Shown one piece after another: positions 11,814-22,889 of a stretch of DNA of 64,000 nt. The stretch is from contig JAKOGI010000183.1 of the NCBI GenBank assembly GCA_029747015.1, forward strand, positions 312,501-376,500. The letters are read 5' to 3'. The position numbers were made by a program, and so were the translations under genes. The notes beneath the pieces are model-generated. The model had not been told where the DNA came from. It saw nothing but the letters and a program-made list of their open reading frames with translations, and searched no databases. The number at the start of each line of letters is the position of its first letter. The first letter of the stretch is position 1. Source of the stretch: Carnegiea gigantea. Its lineage: Eukaryota > Streptophyta > Magnoliopsida > Caryophyllales > Cactaceae.

Positions 11814-14800
11814 ATGGCGACCGCTTCAGGTTTGTGTTTTTCTCTATCCTCTTGTGCCCTTATCTTTTGTTCGATTATCTTGAGTGTGTCCATTGTCCTC
11901 TGTATAAATTTGGAGAAATTTTGATACTTTCTGGTGGATTTTTCTTTGATTTTGATTCAATCTGATGTTGTCGCATTTCGTTGTATCACTTGGGTGAACG
12001 TGTGGTGAACTGCTTGTTTTAGTCGTGGAACGGGGCGTCTCTTCTAGTTTTCCTCTGTTAATTACTGGCTGAGGTTTATTGCCGAGCTGCTGTCATCAAT
12101 GAGGGTTTCTGATTGATTGGTGGTTGTCCGTGATGAGTCTGAGACTTCACTGTGAGAAGTTAGTGTTTTTGATTGAACATTCAAGATTATGGATGTGAAT
12201 TATGATGTGTCACAGAGCATTATTCTGTGAATTGTGATGTGTCAAAAAGCATTGTTCTTTTTTCTGGAAGGTTTCTTCATTATGTCCCTAAGCCTAGATT
12301 TTGCATTGCAGAATTGAGCTTTGGAACGCTCAATTGTAGAGTTGGCGGTTACGAAAATGTAGTTGTAGGGTCGCAAAGTGAGTTAGACATAAGTTGGGCT
12401 AGCATGAAGTAATCGACAACTGACCACTAAGCCGGGGGAGGGGGAGGCCGTGACTGTAGGGTTGTGCAATGAGTTAAGGCATAAGTTGGGGGATGGGGGA
12501 GGCTGGTTATTTGCTTGTCAGCTGGTAGCTATGAGGTATTCAGGTGTGTGGAGGATGATTAATGTCTTCTTACTTGTGATTTGCTTGTAAAACCGAGTAC
12601 AATTAGGTATTAAGCTGATTATTTTGATGCTTGCTGAGCTTGTGATATTCATTTGTAAGTGTAACAGACATGGAAGTGCTAAGTTTTTCAAATCCCCTAC
12701 ACTACATCTTTCAGAGCTACAATATGTTACTGTTAGGCTATGCTTCTACTCTGTTCTCAATGTTTGTAAACCACATGAAAAATCAAATCTGTTGTTCACG
12801 TTTCATTGACTAAATATGGTAGAACTCATCGTTTTTTCCCTTTTTCCCCCCATTTTCATCTGTATATGCTTGTGAATTGCTTCTGGTGATTCCTGCAGTA
12901 TCATTTAAGTCTAGGGAAGACCACAGGAAGCAGCTGGAATTAGAGGAAGCTCGTAAAGCTGGGCTTGCGCCAGCTGAAGTTGATGAAGATGGAAAAGAAA
13001 TTAACCCTCACATTCCACAGTATATGTCTTCTGCTCCTTGGTATTTGAATTCAAATAAACCTGTGCGTTCTCTATTCCTTTCTTGATTCTTTCTATTCAC
13101 AGTTCGGGATGTACTTCATTGGGTTCATTATTTGCAACTATTTTTCTCTTGTTTTATTTGCAGAGTTTGAAACATCAAAGGAAATGGAAGTCTGATCCTA
13201 ATTACACAAAATCATGGTATAACAGAGGTGAAAGGGGTTTCCAGGCTGAGAAGTATCGGAAGGGTTCCTGTGCCAAGTAAGTGAAAACTCTTAATGTCCA
13301 TTTCCCTCTTCCCTTAAGGAAGTATTTTGTTGAGTTTTTAACAGACTTCTACATGGTGCTTTTGCACTTGGCGTTTGGGTTTTAACTTTTAAGCACTTAA
13401 CCTCTTTAATTTCCATTGCCTTGGGAATGCTAACATGATGTACATCTTGCATATGCCATTGTAAATCGGTGCCTGTTACTTAAACAGAGCCAGAGGATTT
13501 TGCAATGGTGGATTGGCGATAAGGTTTTACTTATGTGATGCTGACCTGGCTTATGAAAAGCCAGATTACAGACTGATAACATGATAACATGTGTTATAGC
13601 TTCCATTTTGGGGACTCTACCAGCGTATCTGGTAGCTTCATTGGCTATTGGTCATTCTCTTTTAGATTTTGATACGTGATTCGACAATGCCAAAAAAAGG
13701 GCATTATATTCTACGGCACAATTTAGAATGGTCCTAAAACATCATAGACCTTTTGAGGGTTTTGCATGACCATATAGTCATGATTTTGAGAACTTCTCTA
13801 ACATTTCTCAAGAAATCCTAAAAATCATGTGTTTTGGACTCTATTCAGGGACAGCATGTAGGGGCGACCAACAAATCTTAGTATGATGCTTCCAGTATCC
13901 TTATGGACAATTAGAATAGCCAGAATGGTTAAATATGCCGGGTTTTGGAAGCTGTTCATGCTGTAGGTAGTCTGTGGTCAACTGGTCATCATACTTTGAG
14001 TTGGTGTAGCTTCTCTTGCTCAGGTGGAATAAATTTCATTTCGCCTAGTGTGATTCCAAAATGCTCGGGTATATGTAAGATGCTCTGGAGCATTTTACAA
14101 GATCGAAAATAGTACTTGTTCACCATTTGACAACTTTTTGGACAATCTTTGGAAAACGGTACACAATAACCTTCATTTTTGAGGTTTTGAGAGGCCTTAC
14201 GGTTCCAAAGCCTGCAAGGACTTTCTGAATGTAATAGCTTCATTTGGACAGTCTCGTAGATTTTTTAAAATGCAGTTCCAAGTTCCGACACTTAAAAACA
14301 TGTATTACGGTGGTATATAATACACCCTATAGTGTCTAGAATGGTCCTAAAATTTTCTAAGTGTTCTTGAATTGCAAATAGAAGCATATAATGATGTCCC
14401 AGAATTTTTTGTAGTTTTTTTAATCTTTGAAAGAATCCTAAAAATTTGATATGATAGCTTTTATTTTGGGAGCACTGAGAGGCTTTGACTACCATACTGC
14501 AGAGACCTATTCAAATGTTCTAAGTATGCTCTTAAAGAGTTTTAGATGATCACAATGGCCTTGTTGACAAACGTCTTTTTGATTTTGAGGCACTATTTCA
14601 TAATGCAAAAAAGAAGGGCATTATGCTGGCATACTATACTTTGTAACTAAATAAAGTTATATGGACGTTTTGAGACAGGAGTTTTACTACCATAAAATGT
14701 CATTACGGCAAAAAACTTCGTTAACATCATGCATCTTCTCATGCGTTTTTCAAATAAATCACGAGAATCATATTAGCCTTCATTTTGGGGGGCCTAAAGT

Positions 14801-17035
14801 AGCTTGTTTGCACCATCAGCTGTCATTTATTGTTAATCTAACTTCCACGTGCCTGCCACAGTTGTGGAGCCATGACGCATGATGCAAAGTCATGTATGGA
14901 GAGACCTCGGAAAGTGGGGGCAAAGTGGACAGGGAGACACATTGCTGCTGATGAAATAATAGAAGAGTTTGAGCTGGATTATGATGGAAAACGTGATAGA
15001 TGGAATGGTTTTGATCCTGCAAGTTATGCATATGTCGTTCATAGATATGAGGCAAAAGAGGAAGCCAGGAGAAAATACCTCAAGGAGCAGCAGTTGAAAA
15101 AACTCGAGGAGAAGAACAATAAAGCTGGTGAGGAGGGTGGCATTAGTGATGATGACGATGACGAAGACGCTTTAAAAGTTGATGAGGCCAAGGTTGATGA
15201 GAGCAAGCAGATGGACTTTGCGAAGGTTGAAAAGCGTGTCCGTACAACTGGTGGAGGAAGTACTGGAACTGTAAGGTGTGTCCTTTATGTTGCAGTGGTA
15301 GCTTCTCTGGATTCAATTTGTTACAGCAGCCTACCCTTGTTCTATGTATGTATTTCCTTTTAACTTGTTGCACCCTCTCACTGTCGCCAGGGGCACCACC
15401 AGCGTTCAAATGTTGGTGGCATGCTAAGGCAAAGATAAATAATTGTGTGATTGCTAAAGTCAATATGTGCTGTTTGGTTACTCCAATCAGTGCTTGATCT
15501 ATCAATTTTTAATGCTATAGGAACTTGCGTATTCGAGAGGATACAGCAAAATATCTTTTGAATCTTGATGTCAATTCAGCTTACTATGATCCCAAGACGC
15601 GGTCCATGCGTGAAGATCCTCTCCCAGATGCTGATCCAAATGAAAAGTTCTATGCTGTGAGTTTCCTTCGCACGTCAAAGGAGTTTCCACATTCTAGCCT
15701 CTTGTTTCCAACCATGTCAATGAAATGTGTCTTTAGTCTTTATATTGACTTGACCAAATTTGTTTTTTCTTTCAAATATAGGGTGATAATCAGAACAGGC
15801 TTAGTGGCCAAGCATTGGAGTTCAAACAGCTTAACTTACATGCTTGGGAAGCATTTGACAAGGGGCAAGATGTTCATTTGCAAGCAGCTCCTTCTCAAGC
15901 TGAGTTGCTGTACAAGAACTTTAAGATCAATAAGGAGAAGTTGAAGTCCCACATGAAAGAGACCATCATGGAGAAGTACGGTAATGCTGCAACTCAGGAG
16001 GAGATTCCACGAGAACTCCTCCTTGGTCAAAGTGAAAGACAAGTTGAATATGATCGTACTGGTCGGATAATTAAGGGGCAGGTAACATATCCTCTGTTTC
16101 CAGTGTAGCTGAGCCATTGTAGAAGAAGATTAAAATGCTTTGTTTAGGTTTGTTTATCCTAGTCTGATGTATGCTTGTGTCACTTCTAGGAGACTACGCT
16201 TCCCAAAAGTAAATATGAAGAAGATGTGTACATCAATAACCACACTAGTGTTTGGGGGTCATGGTGGAAAGATTTCCAGTGGGGCTACAAATGCTGCCGG
16301 CAGACAATTCGGAACAGCTATTGTACGGGTGCTGCTGGAATTGAGGCTGCGGAAGCTTCAGGGGAGCTCATGAAAGCTAATATTGCACGCAAAGAAGCCT
16401 CTGAAGGTTCTTATACCTGTTGAGCTTTCGTTATTTCCTGGATTAACCAGATTAAAAGTCTCAATAATTTGACCTGCTCTTCGATGTCCTTCAATATTTC
16501 AGGAGCAGATAGTCTTTTCTCACTTGTCTGTTACAACTTACAATACACTGACGTATGTATCTATCGATGACAACAGAGAAGCCTGCACTGACTGAGGAGA
16601 AAAGGCTGGCTAATTGGGGAACAGATGTGCCGGAAGATTTGGTGTTTGACCAGAAGAAACTTGCTGAAGCTCTAAAGAAGGTAATTCTCTTTCCACAGTG
16701 CAAGCATGGATATCTACTCTTCCTAGAGTGTAACAGGCCCATCCCTCTGCGAATTCATATATGCACTACCTTTTTGATGGAGGGCAAAACACATCATTCC
16801 TAAACTATTATTCCCTTTATATCAGAAGTCAGTGGTGTCCTATGTGATTCTCACTTGCTGTTTGCCTTTTTATGTGCTTGTTACTCAGGAGGATGAAAAG
16901 AGGAGAGAAGAGAAGGATGAAAGAAAGCGGAAATACAATGTCACGTATAATGATGAGGTGAGCCCCGAGGAGATGGAAGCATATAGAATGAAGAAGATAC
17001 ACCATGACGATCCAATGAAGGACTTCCTGCATTGA
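11814..17035 (+). CDS. SLU7: Pre-mRNA-splicing factor SLU7
   Basis: Nine coding exons: 11814-11829, 12899-13062, 13164-13276, 14862-15275, 15521-15656, 15782-16081, 16190-16406, 16577-16680 and 16889-17035. All have GT-AG borders and sum to 1611 nt (536 residues), close to the plant family length of about 535. The first coding exon is only 16 nt (MATAS). The CCHC zinc knuckle is C96-X2-C99-X4-H104-X4-C109, in [14 protein letters not shown]. An acidic DDDDDE stretch and the conserved [20 protein letters not shown] block follow, then [17 protein letters not shown] and a C-terminal [15 protein letters not shown]7 is a nuclear second-step splicing factor involved in 3' splice site choice; this role comes from the family. 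Intron 3 (13277-14861) contains diverged repeat units related to those in the TOM1-like gene downstream. Confidence 0.97.
13600..14760 (-). repeat. Decayed ~300-bp repeat units in SLU7 intron 3
   Basis: At least four diverged units can be aligned when read on the minus strand, with an anchor of the form AATCACACTT...AAAATC at about 13678, 14048, 14271 and 14590. The block AGAATGGTCCTAAAA recurs at about 13725 and 14338. The units match those in intron 1 of the TOM1-like gene at 35.3-37.8 kb. No ORF is present. Confidence 0.6.
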
Positions 17036-17650
17036 GGCCGTCACTTTACATGTACCCCGATTGGCATATGCTACTGATGGAAGCCTTCCCCGGTTGAGAC
17101 GCGGCTTATTGTGAGCCAGTCAAGGGCGTCCTGTATAGGAGGTTGCGTAAATGATACCATTGATGTGTGATCGTGTGACTGTTGAAGTCATAGCTCCGTT
17201 GATTAAACCGAGTCGTGCTTCATCTGCAATTTGTCCTACTGGATCAACGAAGTGTTGCACAAGACTCTAGATTATACTTACTGGATGGCTATTGAATTGA
17301 CATGATAACTGTATTTGGAAAGTTTTTGTGTTTCCAAGTTCGAGTTTGTGCCTACTCAATGCAGCTGTTACGTTAGAGGTGCATCAATGAAATGCAGTAG
17401 TTCTGTGCAGTACTATTGCTGTCAGTCACTCGTGCCGTTTTATTTTCTTCCGTGTTTTGTAAGTTACATCAGATTTTTCTAAGTTAGAATGGATATTAAT
17501 ACATCCTTGAAAAGAGTAGGTGTGGGTCCAAGTAACAAGAGTCATTCACATTTGTTTCAACTTTCAAGTGGCCAGGTTCCTGTACATTTTGAAGCAGAGG
17601 AGGCAAGTGTCCAAAAAAAAAAAAAAAAAAAAAAAAGACCATAAAATAGT
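17036..17650. other. SLU7 3' region and short intergenic stretch
   Basis: The first 400 bases are relatively GC-balanced and T-rich in places, consistent with the SLU7 3' untranslated region. No clear AATAAA is visible. A run of about 24 A's (17613-17636) precedes the tRNA-like sequence and is its downstream T-tract on the other strand. Confidence 0.45.
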
Positions 17651-17723
17651 GCTCTTGTTGAGAGTCGAACATAAGACCTCCCGCTTACTAAACGGTTGCT
17701 CTAACCAGCGGAGCTACAAGAGC
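17651..17723 (-). pseudogene. Degenerate tRNA-Thr(AGU)
   Basis: On the minus strand 73 bases fold as a tRNA. The 7-bp acceptor stem is perfect (GCTCTTG/CAAGAGC). The D stem is GCTC/GAGC with a GGTTA loop. The anticodon loop TTAGTAA gives anticodon AGT (17687-17689 on the plus strand reads ACT), and the T loop is TTCGACT. The T stem (TTATG/CTCAA) has two mismatches, the anticodon stem has one, and the A and B boxes each deviate from consensus, so it is probably not functional. A TTTT and then a long T-run follow, as at a Pol III terminator. The head of a tRNA-derived SINE is an alternative, but the tail is too short. Confidence 0.6.
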
Positions 17724-18340
17724 CAGTTGGTTGTAGTGTCAAAGCAGTCATATACACGAAAATGTAAGGTTAAATAGTTTAAATTATTTATTCACCCAAC
17801 AGTAAGAAACCAAATTACAGGGGGGGGGGGGCGGAAAACAATTATAATGGGTGTCCATTGTCATACACCAAAGATCAAGGGTTGCAACTATGGGTGTCAG
17901 TCCGGCAAGTAGTGGATAATCTTTCTTTATTAACCATAACTTGTTCAACCTAATGGTTGAGGACGGGTGAGAGGAAGAGAATTAGAACTAGTTGGCTTGG
18001 CATTGACGTTGGAGTGCACAAAACTCAAAAATTAAAATGAAGATCATTAGCATGTGTCTTACAGGTCGGGTCCAAATTTGAGGGTTATAAATTCAAATCC
18101 AATTGGACCAAGACCCATTAAAAATTCAAAGAATCTAAGTCGATAGAATCTAGACCTTTAAAATATATTGATGTTAACGAATCCAAATTGATCAACCACA
18201 TACCAAAAAGGCAAAATATGTAAAGTATTTGATGCTTGTTGTTCCTTAACATTATGTCCATTTCCTTCCTACGAATTAACTCCATTTCCATGTTAGGGTT
18301 TGAAAATACAAAAACCAAGTTGTAGATTTTTTTTCCATGC
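17724..18340. other. Intergenic sequence upstream of globulin 1
   Basis: AT-rich, with a G12 run at 17820-17831. The only ORFs are short and low in complexity. No gene is seen. Confidence 0.5.
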
Positions 18341-18360
18341 ACTTGAGCTTTAACTCACAA

Positions 18361-18590
18361 CGTGCATGGAAAATTGGACTGTATGAACCGTACAAAGCAC
18401 CAAACTCAAAGCCAAATGTATGGCAAAACCAGAACCTCTTTGACACATCTCGAGATTCCAACATCTCAAACACCCCACACGTTACCTCCTCAACCTGCAT
18501 GCATATATTTGCATGCAAAATTCCATGTTATGTGGCAACCATGTCGCCGTACCGCTCACTTTTCTCTCTCCTCCATGTCCAGTATAAATT
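18361..18590 (+). promoter_or_regulatory. Seed-type promoter of 11S globulin 1
   Basis: TATAAATT at 18583-18590 lies 87 bases before the start codon. Upstream are RY elements: GCATGCAT at 18497-18504 and GCATGC at 18511-18516, plus a GTGCATGG core near 18362. An ACACGTTA near 18478 contains an ACGT core. RY (CATGCA) motifs are bound by B3 factors of the ABI3/FUS3 type and are typical of legumin promoters. Embryo-specific activation is inferred. Confidence 0.7.
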
Positions 18591-18676
18591 AAGCTCTTCC
18601 ACCAACCCCTTTCCTTCAAACTACACCTCTTTCAGTCTTCAAATTTCCAACCAAGTTTTGTGTCATTTGGCCTCCC

Positions 18677-21170
18677 ATGGCTACCAAGGTGGTTGTAGCA
18701 TTATGGGTTTGCCTGATGGTGTGTGGTGCGATGGGTCAGCTCACCGAGAAGCGGCTGAGCTACCGAGCCCAGCAATGCCGGATTAACCGGCTTACGTCGA
18801 GCCAACCCACCCAGAGGATTGAGTGTGAAGGAGGGTTCATTGAGATGTGGGATCAGAATGAAGAGCAGTACCAATGCAGTGGTATTCATGCCATGAGAGT
18901 CATCATCCAACCTAGCTCTCTTGCTCTTCCCAACTTCCACCCCTACCCCCGCCTCGTCTACATCGAACGAGGTTTGTACTTCTTTTAATCATCCCTTACA
19001 TATAACTGGGAGTTGTAAAGGCAGATGCTTGTTATATATGTTTCATATTAAGAAAATTGATGTTAGTCTAAGAACTTTAACACTTGGAACTTACGTAAGA
19101 CAATACGTACCATTATAACTACAATGAGTTGTTTGGGAAAGGAGGATTAAATGGGCACTTTTGTGACATGCATGGATTGATGTTTTTGGGAATGAATGCA
19201 GGTGAAGGGTTGATGGGAGTGACATTCCCAGGATGCCCAGAGACCTACCACTCATCAAGGGGACAACATTGGCGAGGGGAAGAAGAAGAGAGAGAATTCG
19301 GTGGGCAGAGGGGGGATCTCCACCAGAAAGTCCACCGCTTCCGTCGTGGTGACATCTTGGCCATCCCTGCTGGTGCTGTTCATTGGTGCTACAATGACGG
19401 CAATGAGGAGGTTGTGGCCGTAGCTATCAATGACCTCAACAACCAGGCCAACCAGCTCGATCAGAATTTCAGGGTATGATAAAAATAGCGCGATTAAAAC
19501 TGTTCTCTCTAGGTCAATTTGGTTCATATTTACTGTCAAATTTGACGCATTGAGAATGTGTCATATGAGCATTGGATGCAATTTATATTGTTCAAATGAT
19601 TTTTCAACCAATAAAGACGCTAATTAATAAATCTTTGGAAAAGAAGGTTTTGATCAACATTATGAAACGAAAAAAGATGGATGTTTTTGCCAGTGAATAT
19701 AGGACAGAAGGAGTATATCTATTTTACAATGAATAGAATTAATGTTGAGTACCTTTTTGTAGGCATTCTACTTGGCAGGTGGACTAGGGAGAGGCGAGCA
19801 ACCCGGGCTAAGGGGAATAAGAGGCATCCAAAGGTTCCATTTCCAGAACATCTTCAGTGCATTCGACCCCGAGTTGATGGCCGAGGCTTTCAACGTGCCC
19901 GTGGACTTGGTGAGGAGGATGCAGCAAAGTGAGGACCGGAGCCTCATCGTGAGGGTGGAGAGAGGAGAGATGAGGGTGTTGAGCCCTGATGAGGCCGGAG
20001 AGGAAGAGGAGGAGTACTACAGGAGGAGGACTCGATACATGGGGCTCGAGGTTAACGGGTTGGAGGAGACAATCTGCACCACGAGGCTTCGCCACAGCCT
20101 CGACAATCGTAGGGAAGCCGATGTTTTCTCGCGCGAGGGTGGAAGGCTCAACATCCTTAATGAGCATAAGCTCCCCATCCTTAGGTACTTGGACATGAGT
20201 GCTGAGAAAGGTCACATGTTCCCGGTATGTGTTTACTGAAGCCCCCTTTAATCGTTAAATTAATACATGCATGTATACATCTTGGTTTATATACATGCAT
20301 GTTGCAAGTTAAATTGGTCCGTATTGATCCAATTATACTACCCAACTGGAGAAATTAAACTTGAAATAAATTTTGAAATTGAGTAATTTGATTTTGATTG
20401 TAACCCGAACTCAAATTGACATGATCTGGCCTCATATTGAGTCAACCTTCATTAGATTGTTTGAAAACTGAATGCAAAATAGAACTCTTAATTCATAGCC
20501 AAAATGACCCAACTGATCATAAACTATACAAATGATTATACACGAATATCATATTGAGTTTGACCTAAATGACCCGAACTCAGATTGACCTGACCTGACT
20601 TTATATTGAGTTTGACTAACCTACTTGGCCTGGCCTCATATTGATTCAACCTTATTCAACCTTTACGAAGACAAATTTAACAAGCTAATTAAGTTAAAAG
20701 GAAATAATTCACACTAAACTGATCATAAACTTAAGCACTAGCTAGGGTCTGATATTCTTTTGATATACGTATTGCAGAACACAATCTACTCTCCACACTG
20801 GTCGATGAACAGCCACACCGTCGTATACGTGACTCGAGGCGAAGCACACATGCAGGTTGTCGGAAGCAGCGGGCGGACCCTAATGGACGAGAGGGTTAGA
20901 GAAGGAGAGATGTTTGTGATCCCACAATACTTTGCCTCAACATGCAGGGCAGGTAGCAACGGGTTCGAGTACGTGGCGTTCAAGACCACGAGCAGCCCAA
21001 TGAAGAGCCCTGTGGTAGGGTACACGTCCGTGTTTAGGGCAATGCCGGTCCAAGTGCTTACCAACTCTTACATGATATCGCCCTCCGAGGCTCAAAAGCT
21101 CAAGTTCAACCGCGAGCACCAGACCTTCTTCCTCTCCCCTAGGGGAGGTGGAAGTGGCAGGAGGTATTAA
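18677..21170 (+). CDS. 11S globulin (legumin) seed storage protein 1
   Basis: Four exons, the standard legumin layout: 18677-18971, 19202-19473, 19763-20224 and 20778-21170, giving 473 residues. A signal peptide (VVVALWVCLMVCGAMG, about residues 5-20) directs the precursor to the ER and then to protein storage vacuoles. Two cupin domains are present. The vacuolar cleavage site is N287-G288 in the conserved NGLEETIC, which splits acidic and basic chains. Cys34 (QQCRINRL) and Cys67 (QYQCSGI) fit the intrachain bond. The Cys in FPGCPETY pairs with Cys294 of the basic chain. An extra Cys50 (RIECEGG) sits where relatives usually have Ala or Ser. The acidic-chain variable region is short (GEEEEEYYRRR). 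Intron 3 contains a repeated CCCGAACTCAxATTGACxTGA theme. A convergent paralogue lies at 29.4-31.9 kb. Confidence 0.97.
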
Positions 21171-21293
21171 GAGAAATGCACGGGCGAATCGATCATCAGT
21201 TGAGAATGCATGATGAATGCTAGGGTTTTTCCTTTTTTTTTTTTTTTTCCTTGGGCCTGTGCTTTGTATGAACTTAGTAGGGGTTGGGAGAGT

Positions 21294-21315
21294 AGAGAGA
21301 GAGAGAGAGAGAGAG
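21294..21315. repeat. (GA)n microsatellite in the globulin 1 3' region
   Basis: About eleven GA units lie 125 bases after the stop codon, probably within the 3' untranslated region. Confidence 0.85.
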
Positions 21316-21393
21316 GGCTTCTTTTGTTGTGTGAAAAAGGCTGCATGCCTAACTGGATAAAATGCATGTAATGGCTAGCTATTACTTGCTTTG

Positions 21394-21436
21394 AATAAAT
21401 GCTTGTAATAATAATAAGGTTGTTGGCTTCAATAAA
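21394..21436 (+). terminator. Poly(A) signals of globulin 1
   Basis: AATAAA occurs at 21394-21399 and again at 21431-21436, 225-265 bases after the stop codon. The Copia element begins 44 bases after the second one, so it lies at or just beyond the transcript end. Confidence 0.6.
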
Positions 21437-21479
21437 GCTAGAAATTTTTGCTTTTATATATGCCTATTGTTGTTATTAT

Positions 21480-21676
21480 TGTTGAGGAGTTAGTTATTAA
21501 TCAGTTTGCATTTGAGCTATATTCTAGGAAGTTTGTTACTCTTTCCCTTATTATCAGCTGAAATTAGTTGTATAAATGTGGATCGGCATATTGTACAAAA
21601 AGGTATGCCTTAATAAGAAAATGTCTGAGCTTCTTTCTTCCATTTTTCCTTCATGAGGAGTTCAATCAGATTTACA
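21480..21676 (+). repeat. 5' LTR of the Copia element
   Basis: 197 bp, TG...CA termini. It contains a TATA-like TATAAATG at 21571-21578, which would drive the genomic transcript. Confidence 0.96.
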
Positions 21677-21688
21677 TGGTATCAGAGC
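21677..21688 (+). other. Primer binding site of the Copia element
   Basis: TGGTATCAGAGC follows the 5' LTR directly. It is the standard complement of the 3' end of plant initiator methionine tRNA used by Copia elements. Confidence 0.95.
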
Positions 21689-21865
21689 GTTTTAGGTTAC
21701 ATTCTTGATCTTGAATCAATCCTCCTTTTCGTTCCTTTTCGATCAGTTGATTTGTATCTTCAATCGATTGCTTTGCTTCGCAATCGATTCAGCTTACACC
21801 AAGATTGATTTAAGACTCTTCCTCTGTTTCTGGTATTGATCAATTTCTTGAGTTTGAGTTTGACA

Positions 21866-22889
21866 ATGGATGCTGCTGAAGTCTCACAGACAAATGATTC
21901 TGAGGCCAGAAGGAACTATGAAAGCTACAACAATGATCCACTCCATCAACAATGATCCACTCCATTTATCAAGTGCAGATTTGCAGATTTCCCGGGAATG
22001 CAACTTGTTACTGTTAAGTTAAATGGTTCCAATTTCCAGAAGTGGAGTCGAGCAGTAAAAATTGCATTAAAGACCAAGACCAAGCTTGGATTCATTGATG
22101 GATCATGTACCAAGCCTGAGGTAAATTCGCATCATAACAAACAATGGATTAGATGTGATAACATGGTTGTCAGTTGGTTGTTGAATTCCATGACAAACGA
22201 CCTGGCTGAGGCTTTTTTATATGTCAATTCTGCTGCGCAACTTTGGAATGAACTTACAGAACGATTTGGTCAGAGTATATGGCCCCTTACTTTACCAACT
22301 TGAAAAGGATATATCAGAACTTTACCAAGGAAATGATTCTGTAGCCGTATATTACACCAAGTTGAAAAGATTATGGGATGAATTGGATGACATTTCAGAA
22401 GTGCCTGTTTGTATATGTCCAAGTACATGCAAAGCCATAAAGAAAACTTTAGAGCTGGCAGAAAGACAAAGATTAATGCACTTTCTGATGCATTTGAATG
22501 AGAATTATGAAGCTGTTAGGGGACAAATATTGTTGCTCGATCCCTTACCTACTTTAAATAGAGCTTATTCAATGGTCCAAAGAGTTGAAACTCAGAGGAC
22601 TGTCACTGGAAATTTGATGACACATAGAGATGTTGCAGCCAGTGTTACAAGGATTGGTTCTAACTCATTAGAAGAGTCTGATAAAACAAATGCTCTCACT
22701 GTCAGAGGTGGTTGCAGTTCAAGAGGAAGAAGAGACTTCAAGAAAACCAGAGGGACCAAATATTGTGATTACTGTCAAAGGTCAGGACACACCAATGATC
22801 AATGCTTTAAGATCATTGGTATCCTGACTGGTACCAAGGACCTAGGGATAATTCCATACCAAAGAAAGGAGTTAGAGTTGCAGCACACT
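21866..22889 (+). pseudogene. Copia gag region, disrupted
   Basis: The start ATG at 21866 opens MDAAEVSQTN. A 19-bp tandem duplication (AACAATGATCCACTCCAT repeated) near 21930-21967 brings a TGA into frame at 21953. A nearby 8-bp duplication (GCAGATTT twice, about 21974-21989) restores the frame, since 19+8 is 27. Gag-like sequence follows, with LNGSNFQKWSRAVKIALK and LGFIDGS. An apparent 1-base insertion near 22280 shifts the frame before the GPLLYQLEKDI block. The nucleocapsid zinc knuckle is CDYCQRSGHTNDQC (CX2CX4HX4C). An apparent 1-base deletion near 22819 shifts the frame into the protease region. The product would be non-functional. Confidence 0.85.

Noticed and set aside
11640..11924. 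94-residue ORF upstream of SLU7
   Set aside because: It covers the SLU7 leader in another frame and runs into intron 1.
17651..17723. Functional tRNA-Thr
   Set aside because: Two T-stem mismatches, one anticodon-stem mismatch and deviating A and B boxes make activity unlikely. Kept as a pseudogene.
18337..18786. Plus-strand ORF overlapping the start of globulin 1
   Set aside because: It spans the promoter and runs out of frame through globulin exon 1.
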